Shown here: in pieces, positions 36,012 to 44,094 of the stretch
Layout: the number at the start of each line of letters is the position of its first letter
Position numbering within the stretch: the stretch's first letter is position 1
Assembly: GCA_030681895.1 (NCBI GenBank)
Contig: JAUXRI010000316.1
Span: forward strand, 1 to 64,000
DNA length: 64,000 nucleotides
Direction: 5' to 3'
DNA from: Myxococcales bacterium
Lineage (GTDB): Bacteria > Myxococcota > Myxococcia > Myxococcales > Myxococcaceae
Notes under the pieces: model-generated
Database searches by the model: none
The model's input: the letters and a program-made list of their open reading frames with translations, nothing else
Told to the model about the DNA's origin: nothing
Translations under genes and position numbers: made by a program

Positions 36012-37118
36012 TCAGGTCTTCGTGGCGGCCTCGAGCACGCGCTGCACCAGCATCATCCTGAACGCCGTCCACGCGAACTGCTCGGCCAGCTTCTTGTTGG
36101 CGGTGAGGGCCTGCTCCATCTGCTCCGGGGTGAAGCCCATGTCTTCGGCGATGGGGACGAGCTTCGCGAGCACGGTCTCTTTGGTGAGGGACGGAGGCTC
36201 TTTCTCACCGAGCGCCCGCAGCGCGAGCTCGAGCCGCAGCCGCGCTTCCGTCGTCGTTCGCGTCTCGGCGTCGGCCTTCCACTGCGCGAGCGCCTGCTGC
36301 TGCACGTCGACCGGCAGGCCGGCCTCGCCCATCATCGTGCCTTCGGTGCGCGCCCAGCCCTTCTCGAGCTCGGCGTCGACGAGCTTCGCGGGAATGTCGC
36401 CCTTCCATCGTTTCGCGAACGACGTGAGCACCGCGTTCGCCCACTCGCCTTCGGCTTCGTCGACGCGCTCCTGCGCGAGGTCTCGCACCATGGCGATGAG
36501 CGTCTCGTCGAACGTCGTGCCCAGGCCCAGCAGCGCGAAGCCCGCCTCTGCGCCGCCCTCGGGGAGCGTCACCTCCTGCGCGTTGTGCACCACTGCCGTG
36601 ACGGCCACCGTCTTCCCTGCGAACGCCTTGGCCGCAGAGTCCTTCGGCAACGTCACCTTCACGGTGCACGACTCACCGACCGGCAGGCCCACGAGCGCTT
36701 CGAACAGCCCCGGCCACTGCGGTGACGGCTCGACGACGGTGTTCCAGAAGCGGCGGAAGGTGAAGGGCACCAGCTTCTCGCCCTCGAAGGCCACCACGTC
36801 GAGGGTCACGTCATCACCGAGGGCCAGCGGCTCGTTCGCGTCACGCTCCCGGCGCGGCGAGGCGAGGCGAACCCGGTGCACGTAGTCCTCGAGCACCTCG
36901 TCTTCGGTGGGCTCCTTCGGCGTGATGGCAGGCACCACGAGGCCGTCGAGCGTGACGGTCCCCACTGCAGGGAACTCGGGCGGCGGGCTGGCGAGGATGT
37001 CGGCGACGGGGCTCACCTTCAGCCGGTGGCCCATCGCGCGCGCAGACGAAGGCTTCGAGGTCTTCGCTCCGGACTTCGCCGAGGCTTTGCTCGAGGACTT
37101 CGACGGCTGCTTGCTCAT
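36012..37118 (-). CDS. Divergent trigger factor-like chaperone
   Basis: A protein of 368 residues that resembles the middle and C-terminal parts of trigger factor. Residues about 105-180 match the FKBP-like domain (LALGDDVTLDVVAFEGEK, then WPGLFEALVGLPVGESCTVKV and AFAGKTVAVTAVVHNAQEV). The long helical C-terminal region (about 190-360) includes DIPAKLVDAELEKGWARTEG, the segment that begins the chaperone arms. The N-terminal ribosome-binding domain with its GFRxGxxP signature is missing and replaced by a Lys/Ser/Ala-rich tail. It may therefore be a ribosome-independent chaperone or peptidyl-prolyl isomerase. It overlaps no neighbour and lies 25 bases upstream of the gene end at 37144. Confidence 0.78.
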   Translation of the reverse strand: MSKQPSKSSSKASAKSGAKTSKPSSARAMGHRLKVSPVADILASPPPEFPAVGTVTLDGLVVPAITPKEPTEDEVLEDYVHRVRLASPRRERDANEPLALGDDVTLDVVAFEGEKLVPFTFRRFWNTVVEPSPQWPGLFEALVGLPVGESCTVKVTLPKDSAAKAFAGKTVAVTAVVHNAQEVTLPEGGAEAGFALLGLGTTFDETLIAMVRDLAQERVDEAEGEWANAVLTSFAKRWKGDIPAKLVDAELEKGWARTEGTMMGEAGLPVDVQQQALAQWKADAETRTTTEARLRLELALRALGEKEPPSLTKETVLAKLVPIAEDMGFTPEQMEQALTANKKLAEQFAWTAFRMMLVQRVLEAATKT

Positions 37119-37143
37119 GGAGCGAGCGTAGTCGCCCCGATGC

Positions 37144-38133
37144 TCAGAACAACGAGCCGATGAAGCTGCTCACCACCGAGACGCCCGCGCCAATCTGGCT
37201 GACGACGGGAATGTTGGTCGCCGCCGCGATAGAGCCGAGCGCCGTGACACCACTGAAGGCTGCACGGCCGATGTTCCGGGGCGTCGGGTCCTGCACGGCG
37301 CGGTAGGTGTCGCGCGCGGCGAGGCCGGTGTCGACGACGGCCATCGCGACGTTCACGCCGGGCACGAAGCGCGCGGCGGCGCGGCCGACCGTCGACGCGC
37401 CAGCGCGCGTGCCGGCGCGGAGCGCGGCTTCACCGGCGTTGACGGCGACGCGGCTCGCGACCTCGGTGCCCGCGTGAGTCGCGGCGCGAGTCAGGGCGCG
37501 TTCACCGACCTGCACGCCGGCTGCGGCCATGCGGGAGGTGGCGCGGGTCGTCGATGCTGCAGCGGTGGCGATGCGTGAACCACCCGCGGCGACCGAGGCC
37601 TCGAGCGTGCGAGCTGCAGAGGACGTGAGGCCCGTGAACCCACCCGCAGCGCGGAAGGACTCGACCGCCGCCGTCGCACCACGACGCGCGACGCCGACGC
37701 TGTGAATGGTGATCGCGCCGCGTGCTGCGGTGAGGCCGCTACGAGCGCCCTCGAGGCCCGACGACGCAGCCGAGCCGAGGTGGCTGGCGGCCTGACGGAA
37801 GTTGCCGGAGCGCGCCGCCTCGAAGGCATCACCGAGCGAGCGCACCGCGTTGCTGCCGCCGCGAACCGCGCCGATGCCGCCGGTGACGATGCTGACGCCG
37901 CCGCCGAGCCGCCGGGCGAAGTCGAGCGCGCGCCCGTTGGAGTGCATGAACTCGCTGACGCCGCGGCCCATGCGGTCGAAGACGCCATTGCCGACCGGCT
38001 TGATGGGCGCGCGGGTGAGGGCGGCACGGGTGTCGAGCGCGCTCGTGACGTGGCCACGGGCTGCGACGCCGGCACCTACGGCGCGGGCGGCGGTCTGCGC
38101 AGGCTGGCGGTAACGGGAGATGGGCGAGGTCAT
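37144..38133 (-). CDS. Ala/Gly-rich helical protein, possibly membrane-active
   Basis: A protein of 329 residues with about 23 percent Ala by eye, many Gly, Ser and Arg, and very few Cys or Trp. The segment VSIVTGGIGAVRGGSNAVRS and the C-terminal VPGVNVAMAVVDTGLAA and VTALGSIAAATNIPVVSQIGAGVSVVSSFIGSL are glycine-zipper-like amphipathic or hydrophobic stretches. There is no classical signal peptide. Such proteins can be pore-forming effectors, tail tape-like or lipid-associated proteins, but none of these is proven. The upstream 140 bases are unusually AT-rich for this genome and include a GTCAAC palindrome, suggesting regulated expression. Confidence 0.77.
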   Translation of the reverse strand: MTSPISRYRQPAQTAARAVGAGVAARGHVTSALDTRAALTRAPIKPVGNGVFDRMGRGVSEFMHSNGRALDFARRLGGGVSIVTGGIGAVRGGSNAVRSLGDAFEAARSGNFRQAASHLGSAASSGLEGARSGLTAARGAITIHSVGVARRGATAAVESFRAAGGFTGLTSSAARTLEASVAAGGSRIATAAASTTRATSRMAAAGVQVGERALTRAATHAGTEVASRVAVNAGEAALRAGTRAGASTVGRAAARFVPGVNVAMAVVDTGLAARDTYRAVQDPTPRNIGRAAFSGVTALGSIAAATNIPVVSQIGAGVSVVSSFIGSLF

Positions 38134-38232
38134 GTTTTGGGCTTTCTCGGATCAGGCGAAGTTCTTCATTATCGGCGCCTGCTCGAGCGAGTTGCAGGTT
38201 GTTTTATTCGTTGTTCCAAGTGGTTGGGGGTC

Positions 38233-38247
38233 GTCAACGGCGTTGAC
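38233..38247. promoter_or_regulatory. GTCAAC-GGC-GTTGAC palindrome
   Basis: A perfect 6-base inverted repeat with a 3-base centre lies 100 bases upstream of the Ala/Gly-rich protein gene and 34 bases past the stop of the gene at 38281. It may be an operator or a -35-containing site. No T-run follows, so it does not look like a terminator. Confidence 0.45.
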
Positions 38248-38280
38248 ACCCATACGGAGCAGACGCCTCGGAGGATTGAA

Positions 38281-39402
38281 CTACCCCGCGTCGCGGAGCG
38301 CTCGGATCAGGTCTTCGAGCGTCGCCTGCAGCTCGGGGGCGCGACCTCGTCGCGGGGCCCACACGACGCGAACGAGCAGGCGGAGTTCGTCGTGCAGTCG
38401 TTTCCAGTCGTCACTGCCGCGCAGCCGGTCGGCCTGACGCGCGACGGGAATGAGACCGCCGAGCACGAGCGGCGCGCGCTCGACCGTTCGAGGGAGCTCA
38501 CTCAACGCCGACGCCAGCTCGAACAACGCCTCTCTCGGCTCATCTTTCACGCCGGGCGTCGCGGGCAGGTTGTGCTCGAGGTGCCACAGCCAGCGCAGCA
38601 GCGGGAAGCGCTCGGTCTCACGCCACGCGATGGGCGAGAGCCGGTCGTTGAGCACCTGGTCCATTCTGGCGACGGCGATGCTCCGCCAGAACTCTGCATA
38701 GAGGAGCAGCTCGGGCCCCGACTGCGGCGGCGCCGTCACCATGCGGCGGGCGCGTTTGCGCAGGAAGCGCACCATCGCGCCTGTGGAGTCGATACGCACC
38801 AGGCGCTGCCACACGGCGTCGAGTGACGACACGCCGTCGCGCCAGCCCTCGATGAACTCGTCGAGCTCGTCGAGCGACATCGGCAGTCGCGCGGGCCCGT
38901 CGGAAGGCCGGCCGAAGAGGCGCTCGGCGCGCCGGCCGAACCAGACCGCGCGCTGCAGCTCAGGCACGTTGTGCGGGAGCACCTCGAGCGCCGTCGACCA
39001 CCGCTGCCCGGGGAGCACCAGCCGCGGCGCCGTCAGCACCTGCGTCTCGAGCGCTTCGATGCCGGGCCTCAGCGACTGCGCCTCGAGCGGTTGTGCGAGC
39101 CTTCGACCGATGAGCCCGAGCAGCTCGGCCCGCAGCGCGGTGACCTGCGTGTGGCAGCGCATCACCAGCACGGTCTGGTCCCACGCTTCGGCGCGACCTC
39201 GCTTCGTCACGTGCTGCAGCGCCTCGTCGATGGCGTCCTGCGTGCGCGCGACCTCCTGCACGAGCGCGGCGTTCTTGCGAAGGCGCGCCTTCCATCGCCA
39301 GCTCTTCAGCGCGTTGACGAGGGCGCGGTAGCGCAGCAGCGTGGCCTCGAGCAGCTCGGCTCGTCCTTCGAGGCGTACCCGCACCGACGCGTCGTCGACC
39401 AC
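38281..39402 (-). CDS. Helical hypothetical protein, 373 aa
   Basis: A soluble, Leu/Arg/Glu-rich protein beginning at GTG 39402. It is almost entirely helical with coiled-coil-like heptads (VRLEGRAELLEATLLRYRAL and later RRLAQPLEAQSLRPGIEALE), many Trp and no signal peptide. The layout suggests a cytoplasmic scaffold protein. I do not recognise the family. The neighbour upstream on the same strand is the PDZ protein gene at 39686, which is too far away for overlap. Confidence 0.76.
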   Translation of the reverse strand: MVDDASVRVRLEGRAELLEATLLRYRALVNALKSWRWKARLRKNAALVQEVARTQDAIDEALQHVTKRGRAEAWDQTVLVMRCHTQVTALRAELLGLIGRRLAQPLEAQSLRPGIEALETQVLTAPRLVLPGQRWSTALEVLPHNVPELQRAVWFGRRAERLFGRPSDGPARLPMSLDELDEFIEGWRDGVSSLDAVWQRLVRIDSTGAMVRFLRKRARRMVTAPPQSGPELLLYAEFWRSIAVARMDQVLNDRLSPIAWRETERFPLLRWLWHLEHNLPATPGVKDEPREALFELASALSELPRTVERAPLVLGGLIPVARQADRLRGSDDWKRLHDELRLLVRVVWAPRRGRAPELQATLEDLIRALRDAG

Positions 39403-39559
39403 GCGCAGAGGCTATCCGAGGCGGCAACGCGCGTCCGACTCCTGACAAGAGCTGACAGTGCCTGCGCCGCCGCTTCGCCCATGAACGAACCGAAGCCGAA
39501 GGTCTGGGTTGGCGTCAGCTCGCGCGCGCACGTGTGGCGGCGTCGAAGGAGGCGGCGAG

Positions 39560-39736
39560 GTGGGGCTCGAGGCGCTGCGAGGCACGCTCGAGTTCGTGAA
39601 GGACGCGGGCTGGGGAATGAAGGCGCGCAGAGGGCACTTCGAGATCTCGCGCGCCGATGGTGAACGCATCATCCGCGCGATGAGGTCAGCGGGCGACGCG
39701 GCGGCGCGGGGTGGTGACGAGCTCGACCACGCCTGA
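39560..39736 (+). CDS. Small protein, 58 aa, possibly truncated or frameshifted
   Basis: A short gene starting at GTG 39560 with a perfect AAGGAGG ribosome site seven bases earlier (39546-39552). It encodes a mixed, basic protein with the segment GTLEFVKDAGWGMKARRGHF then EISRADGERIIRAM, which looks like real coding sequence. An earlier ATG at 39481 in a neighbouring frame gives MNEPKPKVWVGVSSRA before losing protein character. A single frameshift could therefore join the two into a protein of about 85 residues. It overlaps the convergent gene at 39686 by 51 bases. No family recognised. Confidence 0.45.
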   Translation: MGLEALRGTLEFVKDAGWGMKARRGHFEISRADGERIIRAMRSAGDAAARGGDELDHA

Positions 39737-41545
39737 GGAGCGCTTCACCTCGAGCGCGACCGTCGTGTCCTGACTGCCGCGAATGCGCTCGATGGCGCCG
39801 CCGAAGCCGAGCGTCGAGGTCGGCGTGCCGTCGATGCGCAACACGAGGTCGCCTGCGACGAGGCCCACCTCGGCCGCGCCTCCACCTGGCATCACGCGCT
39901 CGATGCGTAATGCGTCGCCTTCGGTCTTCAGCACCGCGCCGATGCCGACGAGCTCGAGCTGCGGAGTGCCACCATCGGCGACGGGCGCGAGGTCGATGAG
40001 CAGCGGACCCGCCGCGACGTTCGCGTTCAAGTCGACCGACATCAGCCGCGCGTCGTGCTCGACCGCGACGATGAAGAGCGAGTGCCGGCCTGACGGCAGA
40101 CCCTGCAACGTGAAGTGTCCACGGTCGTCGGTGCGCGCGAGCGCCTGTGCCGACATCGGGTCGTCTCCCCGTTGCTCGAGCGAGAGACGCGCGCCCTCGA
40201 GCGGACGTTGCGTCACGCGGTCGACGACGGTGCCAGAGACCTGGGCGCCGCGACCGAGGCGGAGCTCGACGTGTTTCGTGGTGCCAGCCTCGAGGTCGAC
40301 GTTCGTTGGAGCCGACGGGGCGAGACCAGGAGCCACGACGACGACCTCGACCGGGCCTGGGGCCAACGAGGCGAGGATGAAGTGGCCCTCCGGGTCGACG
40401 ACGTGATGGGGCTCGAGCGGCTCGCGTTCGAGCGAACCCACGCGACGTGACACCAGCACCGAAAACGTCGTCACGACGAGGCCTTCGGCGTCGGTCACCG
40501 CGCCAGTGAGCGTCGCGCCGCGAGCCAGGCGGAGCACCACGGGCTCGCCTGAGGTCTGCTGAATGTTCGACAAACGCCCGCTCGCCATCGCGGCCACCTG
40601 CCAGGGGCCTGGTGCCTCGACGTCGACGTGGAAGGTGCCGTCGGTCGCCGTCGTCGCGCTGGCCTCGAGCCGCTCCCAGCGCCCGTCGGTCGTCGAGTGC
40701 ACCCGCGCGACGCGAACCGTGGCGCCACTCACGCCAGCGTCACCTTCCTCGACGACGAGCCCGTGCACCGAGACGAGCGCGGTGCCTGCATCCACCGCAC
40801 GTGGCCCCAGCGTCACCGTGAGCCGCCGCGTCGTCGTCACCCTGAAGTCGACGAGCCCGACCCCGGCCGAGAACTCGGGGTGCGTCGCGACGACGAGCGC
40901 ACCATCGACTGCGTGGAAGCGGAAGCGGCCCTGCGTGTCCGTCACCAGCGGCGCCGCGGGCGCCTCGTGCTCCGTACCAATCGTGATGCGCGCGCCGGCC
41001 ACGCCTTCACCGTTCGGCCCGACGACCTCGCCGTCGTACTCGACGCGTGGCACCAGCGAGAGCGAGAGGTCTGCGACGCAGAGTCCCTGCACGAGCCGAA
41101 GCTCCAGCGCGGGCCGAAGGGTGAAGTGGTCTGCTGCGGTGACCTCGACGATGGAGACGACGCCCTCGGTGAGTCCGCGTTGTTCGAACCGGCCCGTCTC
41201 ATCGCTCGTCATCGTCACCGCGCCCGCGAACGTCGAGAGCCTCACCCGTGCGCCCGCGAGGCCCTGGCCGCTCACCGAGTCCACGACCTTCCCGGTCACA
41301 CACGCGCGGTCGATGGTGGGCGTCAGCGTCGCAGAGGGAAACGGAGCTCCACCAACGGTGAAGGTCGACCGCGGCGCCGACAGCGCGAACCGGCCCGCGT
41401 CAGGCACCGACAGCTTCGGCACCACGGGAACCCGCGGCGTCGTGTCGAGCAGCCACAGCCCCAGCACGCCCGCGCCCATCATCAACGCGAGAATGGCGAG
41501 CCACCGGAGCGTCTGCGCGGCGAGCGTCGGCGGGCGCTGCTGCAT
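39686..41545 (-). CDS. Membrane-anchored protein with carboxypeptidase-regulatory-like repeats and PDZ domain
   Basis: A protein of 619 residues. An N-terminal membrane helix (WLAILALMMGAGVLGLWLL) is followed by a linker. About five carboxypeptidase-regulatory-like beta domains (about 80-520) follow, seen by repeats of the pattern VxDxxxGxxLxGAxVxL with a later DxxGxFxLxGL (GKVVDSVSGQGLAGARVRLS, GTVVDRVTQRPLEGARLSLE). The C-terminal 80 residues are a PDZ domain (GIGAVLKTEGDALRIERVMP, GLVAGDLVLRIDGTP). It should project from the inner membrane into the periplasm and bind a C-terminal peptide through the PDZ domain. The HAD gene upstream ends only 6 bases away, so the two may share an operon. 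Confidence 0.9.
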   Translation of the reverse strand: MQQRPPTLAAQTLRWLAILALMMGAGVLGLWLLDTTPRVPVVPKLSVPDAGRFALSAPRSTFTVGGAPFPSATLTPTIDRACVTGKVVDSVSGQGLAGARVRLSTFAGAVTMTSDETGRFEQRGLTEGVVSIVEVTAADHFTLRPALELRLVQGLCVADLSLSLVPRVEYDGEVVGPNGEGVAGARITIGTEHEAPAAPLVTDTQGRFRFHAVDGALVVATHPEFSAGVGLVDFRVTTTRRLTVTLGPRAVDAGTALVSVHGLVVEEGDAGVSGATVRVARVHSTTDGRWERLEASATTATDGTFHVDVEAPGPWQVAAMASGRLSNIQQTSGEPVVLRLARGATLTGAVTDAEGLVVTTFSVLVSRRVGSLEREPLEPHHVVDPEGHFILASLAPGPVEVVVVAPGLAPSAPTNVDLEAGTTKHVELRLGRGAQVSGTVVDRVTQRPLEGARLSLEQRGDDPMSAQALARTDDRGHFTLQGLPSGRHSLFIVAVEHDARLMSVDLNANVAAGPLLIDLAPVADGGTPQLELVGIGAVLKTEGDALRIERVMPGGGAAEVGLVAGDLVLRIDGTPTSTLGFGGAIERIRGSQDTTVALEVKRSSGVVELVTTPRRRVAR

Positions 41546-41551
41546 CGTTCG

Positions 41552-42445
41552 TCAGGCCTTCGCGTTCGACAGCTCGTCGATGATGTCGAGCACCTGCGCG
41601 TAGTTCGAGAGGCTGCGCGTGGGCTTCACGGTCTGCACGCCCTGCTCGAAGACCGACGCGACGTGGCGCCGCGTGATGGCGTTCGACGAGACGATGTCGA
41701 GGCGCTCCCGGTACTCACCGGGCACGTAGGTGCCGTACTCGGCCCAGGCGTCGTGGCAGCCGACTTCTTTGGCGATGGCGATGTCCTTCTTCACCGAGTC
41801 ACCCACCACGAGCACCTCTTCTGGGCGCATGCCGTAGGTGTTGAGAATCTTCTTGAGGCCCGCCGGGTTCGGCTTCTCGTAGTCGCGCGGCAGCTCGATG
41901 AGCGGGCAGGCCGACTTGTACGCGCCCTTCTCCTGCTTCTGCAGAATGTCTGGAGCGACGAGCGCTTCACCGTCAGGCCCCGCGGGGAAGGTGAAGCCCG
42001 GCATCGTGTACAGCGAGGTGAGCAGCACGTCGAAGCCGAGGCGCCGCACACGTTGCTCGGCCGGGTTGCGGGGCGCGTCGGTGAGCGCGACGACGGGAAT
42101 GCGCCGCTCCTTGAGCGCGGTGAGCGTCTCGGTCACGCCCTTGTACGGCTTGAGGTACTTCCGCCGCGCTTCAGAGAACGCCGCGCGCGCGGGCTCGATG
42201 ACGAGCTTGTCGAAGCTGCCGAAGTCGGGGAACTCCTGGAAGAGCGACGACTCCTGCAGGGCGAACGGGTACTCGTTGGATTCGTACTTCGTGTACACGG
42301 CCTTGAGCGACTGCACGACGCGCAGCCGGGGCAGGCTGGTCGAGCGCACCACCGCCTCGACCATCGCCTCCACCGCTGGCACGACGTAGTCGATCCAGGA
42401 GTACAGCGTGTTGTCCATGTCGGTGACGACGAGGCGAATGGCCAT
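41552..42445 (-). CDS. HAD-superfamily phosphatase
   Basis: A protein of 297 residues from ATG 42445. The HAD motifs are clear: DMDNTLYSW (motif I, nucleophile Asp and general acid Asp), VVALTDAPRNP (motif II Thr), Lys in the YEKPNPAGLKKIL segment (motif III), and VLVVGDSVKKDIAIAKEVG (motif IV). A helical cap lies between motifs I and II. The enzyme should hydrolyse a phosphate ester in the cytoplasm using Mg2+. It sits 77 bases from a divergent lipoprotein gene and directly upstream of the PDZ protein gene. Confidence 0.92.
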   Translation of the reverse strand: MAIRLVVTDMDNTLYSWIDYVVPAVEAMVEAVVRSTSLPRLRVVQSLKAVYTKYESNEYPFALQESSLFQEFPDFGSFDKLVIEPARAAFSEARRKYLKPYKGVTETLTALKERRIPVVALTDAPRNPAEQRVRRLGFDVLLTSLYTMPGFTFPAGPDGEALVAPDILQKQEKGAYKSACPLIELPRDYEKPNPAGLKKILNTYGMRPEEVLVVGDSVKKDIAIAKEVGCHDAWAEYGTYVPGEYRERLDIVSSNAITRRHVASVFEQGVQTVKPTRSLSNYAQVLDIIDELSNAKA

Positions 42446-42522
42446 GATGCGCGCGTCAAACCGCAGTCGCGTCGCGATGTCGACGCGCACGAACGGGGCG
42501 CCTCGGTTACGTTGGTTTTACC

Positions 42523-43122
42523 ATGCGTCATCTCTCGCTCCTCCTCCTCCCGCTCCTCGGCTGCGCGCCGACGGAGATTGAAGTGAAGGACCGGCTGCTC
42601 GGTACCACCACCAGCGTCGGCGTCGACTCGACGAAGTTGTGCAGCGGAGAGCCTCTGGGAGTCGGCACCGTCGACTTCGGCAAGGACCTCAAAGAGGCGG
42701 GCATCGACCTGTCGCAGGGGTGCATCAAGCAGGGAACCTTCGAGCTGGCCGCCGAGGTTGGTGACGCCACGGCTGGCGCGACCTGTTCCGTGGCGACGGG
42801 CACGCTGACGTTGACGGGCGTGAACGTCGAGGCGACCTGTACGATGGGCCTCGGGACGCAGCGGCTGCGCTCCTCCTGCACCTCGAATCGCCTCGAGGTC
42901 GCTGACGGCGCGCAGGTCTTCCTCGCGTTGAACGCCTGCCTCGACGAGCTCGAACGAACGCAGGTCGAGCCGTTTCGAAAGCTCATCAACACCTGCAAGC
43001 CGACGACGCTGAAGTTCACCGTCGAGGGCACCTGCTCGGCCGACCTCTGCTTCAAGCTGGACATCAAGTACGGCCTGCGGACGAAGAACGTGGTGGCGCA
43101 GCTCGGCGGCACCTGCCCCTGA
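42523..43122 (+). CDS. Putative lipoprotein, 199 aa
   Basis: A lipoprotein signal (MRHLSLLLLPLLGC) is followed by a beta-rich domain of about 180 residues with about ten Cys, several of which could pair (LCSGEP, GCIKQG, TCSVAT, TCTMGL, SSCTSN, ACLDEL, TCKPTT, TCSADLCF, TCP). The dense Cys content suggests a disulfide-stabilised extracellular domain. No family recognised. It is convergent with the LysR regulator gene, with two bases between the ends. Confidence 0.83.
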   Translation: MRHLSLLLLPLLGCAPTEIEVKDRLLGTTTSVGVDSTKLCSGEPLGVGTVDFGKDLKEAGIDLSQGCIKQGTFELAAEVGDATAGATCSVATGTLTLTGVNVEATCTMGLGTQRLRSSCTSNRLEVADGAQVFLALNACLDELERTQVEPFRKLINTCKPTTLKFTVEGTCSADLCFKLDIKYGLRTKNVVAQLGGTCP

Positions 43123-43124
43123 CG

Positions 43125-43982
43125 TCAGGCGGGCCTTGCGGCCTTGAGCGCGGCGATGAGGGCGCGGGCGCCTGGCGAGCGCTGCGCGTCGGCGCGATAG
43201 ACGAGGCACACCGAGTCGACGACCGACGGCTGGGCTCCGCGAGGCACCCGGAGCTTCGGCGTCATGCGCGTCGCGAGGTGCGTGGGCAGAATCGCCGAGC
43301 CGGCACCCTGCGCCGCGAGCCGGGCCAGCAGCTCGAGGCTCGACGAGGTGAGGCTGCGCTCGAAGGTGACGCCGCGCTTCTGCAGCTTCGACAGAATCGA
43401 CTGCGCCTGCAGCAGCTCGGGGTCGTAGAGCACGGTGTTGGAGAGTTGATCGCGGCGGTCCCACACGGTGAAGACGTCGGTGGCGAGCTCGAGCACGACG
43501 AGGTCGGGGTGTTTGAGCGGGTTCACCACCAGCCCGAAGTCGAGCTGGTGGCTGACGACGAGGTCGTTCACGCGGCGTGACAGCTCGTGCACGAGGGTCA
43601 GCTCGAGGCGTGGCCACCGCTCCAGCACCGCCGGGAGCGTGCGCGGCAGCCAGTGCGTCGCGATGGAGACGTGACAGCCGATGGAGAACCGGCCCTGCGG
43701 CGCCTCACCGTCACGCATGACGGCGGCTTCCAGCGCGTCCCACTCGGTGAGGAACGACTTCGCCCGCGCCGCGAGGAGCTTGCCCGCGCGGGTCAGCTCG
43801 ACGCCCGACTTGCTCCGGATGAGCAGCTCGGTGCCGAACCGCTTCTCGAGGCGTTGAATCGCCATGCTGAGCGAGGGCTGGCGAATGCCGAGGCGCTCGG
43901 CGGCGCGGGTGATGGTGCCGACCTGCGCGACCTCGAGGAAGTACGTGAGGTCGGCGGGTGCGACGGGCGTCGAGGCAGGCAT
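43125..43982 (-). CDS. LysR-family transcriptional regulator
   Basis: A protein of 285 residues. The N-terminal winged helix is clear: LTYFLEVAQVGTITRAAERL, then IRQPSLSMAIQRLEKRFGTELLIRS. The effector-binding domain follows from about residue 90 (GRFSIGCHVSIATHWLPRTL). LysR proteins usually control a divergent gene. The lipoprotein gene at 44095 is divergent, with inverted repeats in between, so it is a candidate target. ATG 43982 is chosen; a TTG directly upstream is possible. Confidence 0.92.
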   Translation of the reverse strand: MPASTPVAPADLTYFLEVAQVGTITRAAERLGIRQPSLSMAIQRLEKRFGTELLIRSKSGVELTRAGKLLAARAKSFLTEWDALEAAVMRDGEAPQGRFSIGCHVSIATHWLPRTLPAVLERWPRLELTLVHELSRRVNDLVVSHQLDFGLVVNPLKHPDLVVLELATDVFTVWDRRDQLSNTVLYDPELLQAQSILSKLQKRGVTFERSLTSSSLELLARLAAQGAGSAILPTHLATRMTPKLRVPRGAQPSVVDSVCLVYRADAQRSPGARALIAALKAARPA

Positions 43983-44000
43983 CAATAGAAACTATCACAG

Positions 44001-44028
44001 CGATGGCGGCCATCGATTATCGCGATGG
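44001..44028. promoter_or_regulatory. Inverted-repeat cluster, likely LysR operator
   Basis: The sequence reads CGATGG-CGG-CCATCG-ATTATCG-CGATGG, giving two overlapping palindromes with perfect 6-base arms (44001-44015 and 44010-44028). It lies between the divergent LysR and lipoprotein starts, the typical place for a LysR binding site. Confidence 0.55.
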
Positions 44029-44094
44029 AGACGCCGTTGGTACACCTTCGTCCACGTCGCGCACTCCTGCGTGCCGCCCGACAAGGAGACGAAC

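Noticed and set aside
38134-38280. AT-rich gap with palindrome considered as a phage attachment site or island border
   Set aside because: No integrase, tRNA gene or direct repeats flank it; a promoter region explains it better.
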